51,679 nt of DNA from Alphaproteobacteria bacterium (lineage in GTDB: Bacteria; Pseudomonadota; Alphaproteobacteria; RF32; CAG-239): assembly GCA_017470165.1 (NCBI GenBank), contig JAFUEX010000008.1, positions 1-51,679 of the forward strand, written 5' to 3'. Under the pieces are notes generated by a model, which saw only the letters and a list, made by a program, of their open reading frames with translations, searched no databases and was not told the DNA's origin. Position numbers and translations under genes: made by a program. Positions within the stretch are counted from its first letter, which is position 1, and every line of letters starts with the position of its first letter. Shown in pieces: positions 25,911-33,105 of this stretch.

Positions 25911-25922
25911 AAAGTAGACATT
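25888..25922. repeat. Tandem 14-bp motif, possible solo transposon end
   Basis: AAAAAGTAGACATT occurs at 25888-25901 and again at 25909-25922. Closely spaced copies of a TGTCTACTTTTT-type motif are typical of the multi-repeat ends of some insertion sequences (IS21-like), but no transposase is present. Confidence 0.4.
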
Positions 25923-25950
25923 GGAAATTTACATAGCAAAATACTTTATT

Positions 25951-26046
25951 ATTGCTTCATAAACAGCCCAGAAACAAGTAAATTTGAATTTTATATAAAA
26001 CCTATCCCCCAAAGGAAAAAGGTTGTTATGAAGTAAAAAATGAGAC
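25951..26046. repeat. Flanking repeat copy A (left of AbiE pair)
   Basis: A 96-bp element that begins ATTGCTTCATAAACAGCC and ends GGTTGTTATGAAGTAAAAAA plus TGAGACT, so its ends are inverted repeats (CTTCATAA / TTATGAAG). A diverged copy in the same orientation lies at 27604-27700. Together they bracket the abiEi-abiEii genes. Confidence 0.6.
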
Positions 26047-26102
26047 TTTGTATTTTTTCAACCTATTTCCAATAAGCAATAGGTTAACTTTCCTATTAGA
26101 TA

Positions 26103-27005
26103 TTATTCAATAAACAATTTACTTAAATCTGCAAAAAAAAATAATGCATCCTCATATTTAATGCGTTCAGATATAGATGCATATGACATAACCTCAACAT
26201 ACTCTTCATATTTTCTACGGAATATGGGATCCGTCTGCAATAAATTCAAAGCATTTTTTACAATATCCTTAATTTCTATAATGTTATCATGTAAACGAGG
26301 TTTATCTTTTGTTTCAAAGTTATGTATAACGCGTTCCTTAAAAGCTTGTCTGTCTTCTAAATAAGATTTCATAGCATAAAGATCATGTAAATGTCGTAGC
26401 AAAGTGTAGTCTGCTGCTTTATCTTTATTATAAATTCGCCAAACCAAAGCATTAAACTTATCTGCACCGGTATTAAATGGTTTAACACAGTTTATACGCG
26501 TATCTGCTTCATTATTGCCATATTGTGTAATAAATGATTGGATAGACCTTAACTCAAATGGCAATTTATCATCATCAAAAAAGATTTCAACTTGTAAGAA
26601 AGGACGTAAAAATTGTGGTAAATCAGGATTATGAGGATATTCTACATAAATACAGCAGTTTTTTCCTTCATTTCTAATCTTAATATTATCGTCCGCAATT
26701 TTAAAGTCTGATATCTTTTTAATACAATCTATAAAACTATTTCTGATATTTCTGCGCTGTTCTCTAGTTAAACTTGATGCTCCGACAAATTTAAAATCTA
26801 AATCTTCTGAAAATCTTTGAATAATATTATATCCTTTTGATAAAGAGGTTCCACCGGCAAACACAGGAGTGAAACCATCAAATTTCTTTTCTGATAACGC
26901 TTTGATAAGTTCAACTGCATACCAATCTTTTTCAATGAAAGCTGGATTAACACCTAATTCTCCAGATATTTCTTCTAGAATTTCTTTAGATAATAGATTG
27001 TTCAT
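26103..27005 (-). CDS. abiEii: AbiEii/AbiGii-type nucleotidyltransferase toxin
   Basis: Toxin of the type IV-like AbiE abortive-infection system, a polymerase-beta-fold nucleotidyltransferase thought to inactivate tRNA or a similar target during phage attack. The 300 residues carry GGTSLSKGYN (51-60) and RFSEDLDFKF (64-73), the two signatures of the family, and the typical helical C-terminal half. Its start overlaps the antitoxin stop by 20 nt. The sequence is AT-rich compared with the core genes. It is probably intact. Confidence 0.85.
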   Translation of the reverse strand: MNNLLSKEILEEISGELGVNPAFIEKDWYAVELIKALSEKKFDGFTPVFAGGTSLSKGYNIIQRFSEDLDFKFVGASSLTREQRRNIRNSFIDCIKKISDFKIADDNIKIRNEGKNCCIYVEYPHNPDLPQFLRPFLQVEIFFDDDKLPFELRSIQSFITQYGNNEADTRINCVKPFNTGADKFNALVWRIYNKDKAADYTLLRHLHDLYAMKSYLEDRQAFKERVIHNFETKDKPRLHDNIIEIKDIVKNALNLLQTDPIFRRKYEEYVEVMSYASISERIKYEDALFFFADLSKLFIE

Positions 27006-27402
27006 AGCTTATTTCTCTTCCATTATATGATATTGTTCTGGAAATTCTTTTATTAACGCCAATACGCAAACCGGTAGGTACTTGAGTAGATTTTCCTGAA
27101 TTATAATCCTGTTCTGCTTTAGAAGGAAATATTTTCACCTTTAACTTTTTTAATGCTTGTTTAGCGGTGGTAATAAAATCCGTCTCCAGAACACGTTTAC
27201 CTGTCAATTTAGATTCTTTTGTTTTAGCAAATATACCTTGGCCAATTTTAATGAGAAATTGTTCTTTTACCATTTTTCTCAATACACGTCCAACCTGATC
27301 TCTATCACTCAAATCATAGAAATCAGATAAAATAAATGCAGATACCTTACTCTTATTAATACGATATCTCATTTTGGCTTCTAATGTATTACCAATAGGC
27401 AT
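26986..27402 (-). CDS. abiEi: AbiEi-type antitoxin (DUF6088)
   Basis: Antitoxin partner of AbiEii, 138 residues. The N-terminal winged-helix region (SKVSAFILSDFYDLSDRDQV, VLRKMVKEQFLIKIGQGIF) is the DNA-binding part used for autorepression in this family; the rest matches the DUF6088 type. The start at 27402 was chosen because AAGGA lies 8 nt before this ATG, while the in-frame ATG at 27432 has none. It is the first gene of the pair. Confidence 0.78.
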   Translation of the reverse strand: MPIGNTLEAKMRYRINKSKVSAFILSDFYDLSDRDQVGRVLRKMVKEQFLIKIGQGIFAKTKESKLTGKRVLETDFITTAKQALKKLKVKIFPSKAEQDYNSGKSTQVPTGLRIGVNKRISRTISYNGREISYEQSII

Positions 27403-27603
27403 ATATGTATCCTTTTTACAAAAACACGACATTATTTAATGTAAATATACGACATTTTATTTTAAAAGTAAACAGATAAAATGCAGTAAATAAAAGAATT
27501 TTTATAAATCTTACGATAATTACGAAATTATAATTAAGATGAAAATGAAATTATTTTATGATAATGAAGTAATAAAAAGTATTTATAACATAAAAGGTAG
27601 GAT

Positions 27604-27700
27604 ATTGCCTCATAAACAACCACATAATAAGCAATTTTGAATTTTGTAATAAAATATATATCGAACTTCAAATTGTTGTTATGGGGTTAAAAAATGAGCT
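27604..27700. repeat. Flanking repeat copy B (right of AbiE pair)
   Basis: A 97-bp copy of the element at 25951-26046, same orientation. It begins ATTGCCTCATAAACAACC and ends TTGTTATGGGGTTAAAAAAT plus GAGCT. Matching is strongest at both ends and around TTTTGAATTTT in the middle. Confidence 0.6.
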
Positions 27701-27719
27701 TCTATATCTATGAATATCC

Positions 27720-27820
27720 TTAATTAGCACTTTCCATACCTAATTCAGCTAAAAATTCTTTAAACCGGCAAAGAGCATTCCAATCGGCATCAAAATACCA
27801 TTTACTTTGATTTGATACAT
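27720..27820 (-). pseudogene. Small broken gene with good ribosome binding site
   Basis: AAGGAGA precedes an ATG at 27820 (MYQIK), after which a one- or two-base shift gives WYFDADWNALCRFKEFLAEL and GMESAN with a stop at 27720. The sequence looks like a real small protein of about 33 residues broken by a frameshift. It is not recognised. Confidence 0.35.
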
Positions 27821-27976
27821 GATTTTTCTCCTTAAAACGAGTTATTAACTATTTACGCTAAATAGTATAATATGTTCTGGTGACGTCGGAAGCCCTGAAA
27901 ACACACGTTACCAACGACATTTTGCTACGATTTATAATAACGGGAATCAAACCCTTGTATTTAAAAGAAAAAAAAT

Positions 27977-28006
27977 AATACCAAGCCCCGTGCGTAACTT
28001 GGTATT
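27977..28006 (-). terminator. Second of two tandem terminators
   Basis: On the minus strand AATACCAAG/CTTGGTATT forms a 9-bp stem followed by a run of eight T. It lies downstream of the hairpin at 28017-28044 and the outer-membrane protein remnant. The remaining sequence from 27821 to 27976 shows nothing I can name. Confidence 0.75.
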
Positions 28007-28016
28007 TAAAACAAAA

Positions 28017-28044
28017 ACACCTCTGAATTTTACTCCAGAGGTGT
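28017..28044 (-). terminator. First of two tandem terminators
   Basis: On the minus strand ACACCTCTG/CAGAGGTGT forms a stem followed by TTTTTGTTTT. It directly follows the stop codon of the remnant at 28065-28118. Confidence 0.75.
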
Positions 28045-28064
28045 CTTTGCACGTTACTTAAGCA

Positions 28065-28118
28065 TTAAAAATGATATTTAATATCAATACTTGCATCGAT
28101 GCGATATTCGCGGTCTGT
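28065..28118 (-). pseudogene. C-terminal remnant of an outer-membrane beta-barrel protein
   Basis: The minus strand reads TDREYRIDASIDIKYHF then stop. Alternating polar/hydrophobic residues ending in Phe are the beta-signal of outer-membrane proteins. The frame is closed upstream, so only about 17 codons survive together with the gene's terminators. Confidence 0.4.
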
Positions 28119-28175
28119 TGGTTAATAAATTTGCTGTTACATCAATATAGTCTTTCAGCTCATAATATAGGTGCA

Positions 28176-28709
28176 TTATTCTACAATTTTCAAATATTTT
28201 GGTTCTATTACTCCCCCTTTAACCACAATCAGATAGTAACGAACATAGGCAAAACGATGACCGAGTTCGTCATCGCACACGCTCCAATCAATCGGCGAAT
28301 AGTCTATACCCTTAATGCCGTTATCAAGTTTAACCCATACTTCATCACAATCTTGCTGTTCTTTAATATCCGGAATATCCAAAACTGATGGGCTGACATA
28401 AACCGCTTCAATTAATCCGTCTTCATTCATGGCAGAAATATCAATTTCAAATTTATCAGCATTATCAATAAAATTTTTCAAACACTTTATACTACGCTCC
28501 ATCCATTTAATCGGTTCAGTAAACCCTCTGATTGCTCTACTGCGTCCGACATAACAATTTTCCATCCATTCGCAGATTTCTTTATGAGACGTTTTGTGAC
28601 CGGTACGCTCATAGTAATAATGTAAATCTGCATTTGGATTTTTTGCAAACGATAACAAACCATTTTCCAGTACATCATTTCCTTTGGTAACATAGTGATA
28701 TAGTTTCAT
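28176..28709 (-). CDS. Unrecognised 177-residue protein
   Basis: Soluble protein with no signal or membrane segment. It begins MKLYHYVTKGNDVLENGLLS, an opening reminiscent of LYHYT-type ADP-ribosyltransferase-like folds, and contains GHKTSHKEICEWMENCYVGR and a central KFEIDISAMNEDGLIEAVYV. The similarity is only to the first strand, so no function is proposed. It is the last gene of a minus-strand group (28724-31592), 14 nt downstream of its neighbour. Confidence 0.6.
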   Translation of the reverse strand: MKLYHYVTKGNDVLENGLLSFAKNPNADLHYYYERTGHKTSHKEICEWMENCYVGRSRAIRGFTEPIKWMERSIKCLKNFIDNADKFEIDISAMNEDGLIEAVYVSPSVLDIPDIKEQQDCDEVWVKLDNGIKGIDYSPIDWSVCDDELGHRFAYVRYYLIVVKGGVIEPKYLKIVE

Positions 28710-28723
28710 TTATTTGGCTCATT

Positions 28724-29022
28724 TTATTTATTGCGTCGTTGTTCTAAATAGTTTTTGATAAACGGTTTTAAGTCCTCAATTTGGCTTTCCGCGACTTTTT
28801 TATGGGTTTCGGTTACGGCTTCATTAGGATTGGTGGCTCGCGAGTTACCGGTTTGTCCCATTCTACCTTCTAAACCGATTTCTTCAAGACCTTGTTTAAC
28901 AATACGTTCTTTAAGAGCCAAAATATCTTGCTTGGTGCGATTTAGTCCACGTCTGCGCTCGGCAATCTCTCGAAACTTAGGGTTTCAACTTCCATTGAAG
29001 TCAGATTGAATTTCCTTTCCAT
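28724..29022 (-). CDS. Unrecognised small protein, probably frameshifted
   Basis: The ATG at 29022 follows AAGG and opens with MERKFNLTSMEVE. One base appears to be missing in a CCC run near 28980, after which the frame continues as KFREIAERRRGLNRTKQDIL, then ALKERIVKQGLEEIGLEGRM, and ends LKPFIKNYLEQRRNK. If no frameshift exists, the gene would start at the internal ATG-less LALKER region, which is less likely. Highly charged and helical. It lies 5 nt downstream of the 642-residue gene, indicating an operon. Confidence 0.5.
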
Positions 29023-29027
29023 AGCCT

Positions 29028-30956
29028 TTACCTTGATTTTCGATAGCGAATTGCCATATTTAATGACATTCTCTGCCACATTTTTGCTCCGTTTTCTTTT
29101 AATTTATCAAACAATTTTTGATATCTTTCATCTTGACCGCAAACAAGCTCTTTAACCGATGGGCATGGTTTGCCGGCAAGCGAATTTTTTACACCATTAA
29201 CAACCGTGTTTCCAGATAAAGCCATAATAGTCAGACCTTCTTTGCTTAATCCCTGTTTTTTTGGTAGGTAGCCTAAGAAATCATGATCTTCGACATCTTC
29301 ACCCATTGACGGTGTTAAAAATAACTCGCCTTGTTTATCTGGAAAGTAACTCAACATTACTTCATTATTTTTTGCCATTGCCCGAATTTCGGTTTCAAAA
29401 TTGTTATGGTGGTTGATTCTCCAATCTTGTGCCGAAGCAAACGAAATCATTGTTGATTTAGAAACACCGAGCGGAGCATAAGGAGCATGAGCCACACATA
29501 ACATTTCGTGCTGAATTTTGGCGTGTTCCTCTGCAGAATAACCAAGCTCCTGCATCTTTTTCTGCATTTTCTCTTCTAATTTAAGGAATGTGTAAGCACC
29601 ATGACAATGTGCCACAATCGTTAATTTGCGGATTTTTGCGCAAGCCTCTTCAGTAGAAAGCCTTTTCCCGTTTTTATCGCTTATACGTGGCAATAACGCT
29701 TTATCAAATAAATCGTCAACATAACGCGGATGGAGCGTATCTTCATTAAGTTGTTTATTTAGTTTTACCGAGCGGTGATGGTCTTGCATTAACTTTGTTC
29801 GAGCTAAATAATCATTGAACGCAACAGCTTCATCATCAAACTCGCCAAAATCATAAATCGCCGCGTAAAGTGCAACATTTTCCTCTACCTTATGGTGTTG
29901 CAATAATTTTTCGAGAGATGAAAGATACCCGTTAGCACTTCTGTCTGAATTTGTGGCATTTCCGCCCAAAAACAAAATGGCCGTTTCATCAGTTGTTATG
30001 CTGTCCACATTTTTAAACCCGTGTGGATTATCGTCTGTCTTTTCGACACGCTGGCCGACAGATAAACGCGATGTTAATTCATCAATTCTGCCCATTTGCC
30101 GATAAGCGGCTCTTTTAGAACTCATGCTGTTTTTGGGATTTTGCAAACCTTGCATAAAAATTGCATCTACTTTTTCTGTATGCGGATAAACACTACGTAT
30201 TTTGCCTAAAACTTCATAGGCTTTTTTAAGGTCTATGGTATCGTGGTTTGTATCTGCTATTTTTGAGCTTATTATATGCATACATTCCGGTATTTTCTCA
30301 CTGTCTGCCGTAATAATAGCTCCCAAATTTTCATACAGACGATTAAATTTGGAGGTTGTTGAAGCTTCTTTTAATAACTTTCCCCAAATTTTCTCCCTTA
30401 AGCGTGGTTTTTGAGCATATAATTCTCCGTAAGACGAAACAAATAAATTCTGAATTTCAGGTTTAAATGAATTTACTTTCTTCATCATGAAAGGAAGTTC
30501 TTCATCTGCCGCACACAGGAGTGCAGTTGTCATATTATGAGCCGCTAGCATAAAAAAATTTTTCTTATCATCACTATACGGTATTTTCTCAACTTGTGAT
30601 GCAATAAAATTAAAAACCGGCTCGACGGCAACAGGATTTTGCTCACAAATAATATTTGCTTCACGCTCAATAAAATCATCTCTCTTTTGATTATGGAGAG
30701 TACTAAGTACTTCGGCTATTTGTGTCTGTGAAAGATTTTTTGAAATGGAAGCAAATGTTTCAGCTGCAACCGGTAACATATCCGAACTTGTGCCTTTCCC
30801 TTCAAGCAAGCGATAAAATTTCGGCAATAACTGACTCGCCGTTTGCGGAGATTCTTCGACTAATTTTTGCAATGACTTTAACAAACCGGCATGTTCTCCG
30901 AAGTTCAATGCCGATATATCTTTAATCGTTTCTATATCCACTACATTTTCAGCCAT
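29028..30956 (-). CDS. Large unrecognised protein with hydrolase-like C-terminal half
   Basis: 642 residues with no signal peptide or membrane helix. The first 300 residues are helical and repeat-like (LLKSLQKLVEESPQTASQLL, NLSQTQIAEVLSTLHNQKRD), suggesting a HEAT-like solenoid. The second half has strand-turn motifs of an alpha/beta hydrolase: ETAILFLGGNATNSDRS (about 324-340) and RKLTIVAHCHGAYTFLKLEE (about 443-462), where AHCHG resembles a nucleophile elbow with C451 in place of Ser. A later HNNFETEIRA or HDFLGYLP segment could supply the His. It may be a secreted or intracellular effector, but that is inference. It belongs to a minus-strand group inside the integrated region. Confidence 0.65.
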   Translation of the reverse strand: MAENVVDIETIKDISALNFGEHAGLLKSLQKLVEESPQTASQLLPKFYRLLEGKGTSSDMLPVAAETFASISKNLSQTQIAEVLSTLHNQKRDDFIEREANIICEQNPVAVEPVFNFIASQVEKIPYSDDKKNFFMLAAHNMTTALLCAADEELPFMMKKVNSFKPEIQNLFVSSYGELYAQKPRLREKIWGKLLKEASTTSKFNRLYENLGAIITADSEKIPECMHIISSKIADTNHDTIDLKKAYEVLGKIRSVYPHTEKVDAIFMQGLQNPKNSMSSKRAAYRQMGRIDELTSRLSVGQRVEKTDDNPHGFKNVDSITTDETAILFLGGNATNSDRSANGYLSSLEKLLQHHKVEENVALYAAIYDFGEFDDEAVAFNDYLARTKLMQDHHRSVKLNKQLNEDTLHPRYVDDLFDKALLPRISDKNGKRLSTEEACAKIRKLTIVAHCHGAYTFLKLEEKMQKKMQELGYSAEEHAKIQHEMLCVAHAPYAPLGVSKSTMISFASAQDWRINHHNNFETEIRAMAKNNEVMLSYFPDKQGELFLTPSMGEDVEDHDFLGYLPKKQGLSKEGLTIMALSGNTVVNGVKNSLAGKPCPSVKELVCGQDERYQKLFDKLKENGAKMWQRMSLNMAIRYRKSR

Positions 30957-31005
30957 TCAATAATCCTCTTTATTCTTTTTTACACTATTTTTTGTTAAAA
31001 ATCAA

Positions 31006-31592
31006 TTAAAATCGACCTTTTGGTATAGGCCCTTTGGCTCGAAGAATTGATAAATCCATAGTTTTTTCAATTTTCTGTTGACGTTCAAAACGACCGGCAA
31101 TCGCCAATAACTTATTCTCAACAAGTTTTACCGCTTCTTGAGGATTTGTCGGAATTTCTATTTCAACTTTATTGTAGAGATTGCGGATACAATTTCCGTC
31201 TTTAGGGATAAAACGAATAACACCATCCTTTACTAAATTATCTGCAATTTCTTTATTTTTATCACTCAAAGTATCATAATTTATGGTTATATACGCTCGA
31301 TTAGAACAATTTTCGCCATTGCATCCGCTATCCACCGTTTGGATATTTCTTTCAAAAAGTTGTTGGCATGCTTTCAAGATGGTTCTTCTATGATTTCTCT
31401 TAACTCATCTTTGTTTTTGACCTTTATATCTGTATGATTTCTTATCGGCGGAACATCTTTAATCTTTTTAACATTTCCAATCGTAAAAAGAGGTTTCTTC
31501 TGACCGATTTTAAACGGAACTCTCTTTTGCCCGATTTTAACTGAAAAAAATCTATTATGTAAACACCTTTCCGAGATACTAACAAAATAGAC
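31006..31592 (-). pseudogene. Unrecognised gene split by a frameshift
   Basis: Two minus-strand frames meet at 31374-31377 through a TTGA overlap. The upstream part (no ATG) contains a short duplicated motif, VKIGQKRVPFKIGQKKPLF, and ends DELREIIEEPS. The downstream part, 123 residues if started at TTG 31377, continues with ACQQLFERNIQTVDSGCNGE and ends SILRAKGPIPKGRF. Read through, they make a coherent protein, so a one-base frameshift is more likely than two genes. It precedes the 642-residue gene by about 50 nt. Confidence 0.5.
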
Positions 31593-31611
31593 TTACATTT
31601 TTCCAAAGATA

Positions 31612-31919
31612 CTATCGCTTTTGTATCTGTAATTGCGACAGCATACCATAGATGCCGTTATTCAAACCTTGCCCTAAGTCCATATCAAAGATTAACCCCT
31701 TGAAAAGGCGATGTAATTCATCAAAAGGCCAATTTTTATCTGTTGTCATTGCGCGTAATTTCTCTCTTGCTTCGAAAAAATTGTCTGTGTGTAACGATAT
31801 GCGCTTATATCGGCGCTTTCCATCCACACGTTCAAGCTCGACTCTATAATAAAAATATTATTTCGCAACCACAAATGGGGTACTTTTGCCTCACAGTTTG
31901 CATCACACTCTTTAAGCAT
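31612..31919 (-). pseudogene. Truncated, frameshifted tyrosine-recombinase (integrase) N-terminus
   Basis: GGAGG precedes an ATG at 31919 (MLKECDANCEAKVPHLWLRN). After loss of one T in a T-run near 31850 the frame continues as YRVELERVDGKRRYKRISLH and TDNFFEAREKLRAM, an arm-type DNA-binding/SAM-like N-terminal region of phage-type integrases, and stops after GMLSQLQIQKR. The catalytic domain is gone. It lies about 130 nt from the duplicated tRNA-Gly end, the expected place for an integrase of an element using that attachment site. Confidence 0.6.
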
Positions 31920-32024
31920 TTCAGCCTCCAGACGTTATTTTGACGACGGTTTAAGTGTAACTGCTTGATTTGTAATGCTTTTGATTTTTTTGGAAGCACA
32001 CTAAACTTTTCAGTCTTTAAAAGC

Positions 32025-32048
32025 AAAAAAGCCTTGAAAATCAGGGCT
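32025..32048 (-). terminator. Terminator beyond the displaced tRNA-Gly 3' end
   Basis: On the minus strand AGCCCTGA/TCAAGGCT forms a stem followed by TTTTTT. It lies 4 nt beyond the left copy of the tRNA 3' end, so it may be the original tRNA-Gly terminator. Confidence 0.65.
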
Positions 32049-32051
32049 TAT

Positions 32052-32073
32052 CTATTGGAGCGGGCAATGGGAT
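32052..32073 (-). repeat. Duplicated tRNA-Gly 3' end (attachment-site copy)
   Basis: These 22 bp are identical to 32222-32243, which cover the last part of the T arm, acceptor arm and CCA end of tRNA-Gly plus 3 nt. The copies are 170 bp apart and match on exactly the tRNA 3' end, the signature of site-specific integration at a tRNA gene. The 148 bp between them (32074-32221) hold no gene I can support. Confidence 0.8.
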
Positions 32074-32186
32074 TGACTTCGTCGCCACTGCGCTCATCGT
32101 CTGTCGACGACCGCCATACCCCCGTCTGGCTTTCGCTTGTGGTCGGACCACTTCTTCGTGTGTCCTTATCCCACCGTTCCTAATAA

Positions 32187-32220
32187 CACAAAAAGGCCGC
32201 CTTTCAGCGACCTTTTTGTG
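32187..32220 (-). terminator. Terminator-like hairpin directly after tRNA-Gly
   Basis: CACAAAAAGG/CCTTTTTGTG forms a perfect 10-bp outer stem with a GC-rich inner part. It lies 4 nt beyond the tRNA-Gly end on the minus strand. Confidence 0.65.
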
Positions 32221-32224
32221 TTAT

Positions 32225-32299
32225 TGGAGCGGGCAATGGGATTCGGACCCACGACATCAACCTTGGCAAGGTTGCGCTCTACCCCTGAGCTATACCCGC
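32225..32299 (-). tRNA. tRNA-Gly(GCC)
   Basis: A complete 75-nt cloverleaf with encoded CCA. The acceptor stem is GCGGGTA/TGCCCGC, the anticodon loop is TTGCCAA (GCC, reading GGC/GGU) and the T loop is TCCGAAT. Its 3' end is duplicated at 32052-32073. Confidence 0.95.
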
Positions 32300-32317
32300 A
32301 TCGTTACAACGACACAT

Positions 32318-32345
32318 TTAATATCACATAATTTTTATTTTGCAA
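32318..32345 (-). promoter_or_regulatory. Promoter of tRNA-Gly(GCC)
   Basis: On the minus strand TTGCAA (32340-32345) and TATTAA (32318-32323) are 16 nt apart, with the tRNA beginning 18 nt downstream. Confidence 0.45.
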
Positions 32346-32373
32346 GAACTATTTTTTAATTTTTGCATATTTT

Positions 32374-32742
32374 TTATAGCTCTGCCCATTCTGCCAAATT
32401 TTGCAAATCCAGCCCGCTTATCACCGTATCTGCCGACATTCCCATCCACACCAAACAAACCAACACTCCCAATCTCAGTCCCCATATCACCGTGCGATTC
32501 CCGCTAAAAGCGCAGCCATCGGCACTCTTATCAACAAACAATATCTCCAATGTCGCCCACAATGCGGTAAATATCAACGGGATAAACATCATATACGGCG
32601 AAACTATCGTCAGCCCCAATTGAGCCAACCCTCTTTTCCAATATTGCGCGTAAAAATTATGTATCCCCAAACACCCTAGGAAAAAAGCCGCAGCAATATA
32701 TACTATGCCGTTGTGAGTGCTGTCCGAATATCTGTAGTACAT
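32374..32742 (-). CDS. TM2-domain membrane protein
   Basis: 122 residues. The N-terminal half is a TM2 domain with AAAFFLGCLGIHNFYAQYWK, two helices joined by the conserved GxHxFYxG-like turn, followed by GLAQLGLTIVSPYMMFIPLI and a further helix (VIWGLRLGVLVCLVWMGM). It sits in the inner membrane; the function of bacterial TM2 proteins is unknown. It lies between two minus-strand tRNA genes. Confidence 0.72.
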   Translation of the reverse strand: MYYRYSDSTHNGIVYIAAAFFLGCLGIHNFYAQYWKRGLAQLGLTIVSPYMMFIPLIFTALWATLEILFVDKSADGCAFSGNRTVIWGLRLGVLVCLVWMGMSADTVISGLDLQNLAEWAEL

Positions 32743-32781
32743 CTCCGCCTCGCTTACGCAGCAATCCCTTCGTTTACAAAA

Positions 32782-32802
32782 AAATCCCTACTTGAGGGAT
32801 TT
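32782..32802 (-). terminator. Terminator of tRNA-Arg
   Basis: AAATCCCT/AGGGATTT stem; on the minus strand it continues into a run of T. Confidence 0.75.
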
Positions 32803-32811
32803 CTAAAATCT

Positions 32812-32888
32812 TGGCGCGCCCGGCGGGATTCGAACTCACAACCTTCTGATCCGTAGTCAGATGCTCTATCCAATTGAGCTACGGGCGC
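32812..32888 (-). tRNA. tRNA-Arg(ACG)
   Basis: A complete 77-nt cloverleaf with encoded CCA. The anticodon loop CTACGGA gives ACG (A34 normally deaminated to inosine), and the acceptor stem is GCGCCCG/CGGGCGC. A promoter lies upstream at 32910-32938. Confidence 0.95.
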
Positions 32889-32909
32889 ATCATCGTTGAT
32901 ACGAAAACG

Positions 32910-32938
32910 TTAATAATGCAATCCGAATTAAAAATCAA
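32910..32938 (-). promoter_or_regulatory. Promoter of tRNA-Arg
   Basis: On the minus strand TTGATT (32933-32938), 17 nt spacer, TATTAA (32910-32915), ending 22 nt before the tRNA. Confidence 0.5.
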
Positions 32939-33105
32939 GATTTTTTTTCAAAAAAAATAAATTTATTTACCAATAATTCACCTATTACCCTTATACTCAA
33001 TGCAAAATCGTGGTATATTCCTGTGTTTTCATAAAAAAAAACTTTACAAAACCGGCGAATAGTGTAAAACCATTGTTGTTGGTATTTTTTTTCAAGGTGC
33101 TATAA

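Noticed and set aside
27850-27970. tRNA remnant on the minus strand
   Set aside because: GGG-TTTGATT-CCC resembles a T arm, but no acceptor, D or anticodon arm can be found around it.
28071-28388. Plus-strand gene opposite the 177-residue protein
   Set aside because: No ribosome binding site, AT-driven composition, and the minus-strand frame has the better start and operon context.
32074-32221. A coding tail reading into the duplicated tRNA end
   Set aside because: A minus-strand frame ending in an Arg-rich peptide can be read, but it runs through the attachment-site copy and looks like a chance frame of GC-rich DNA.
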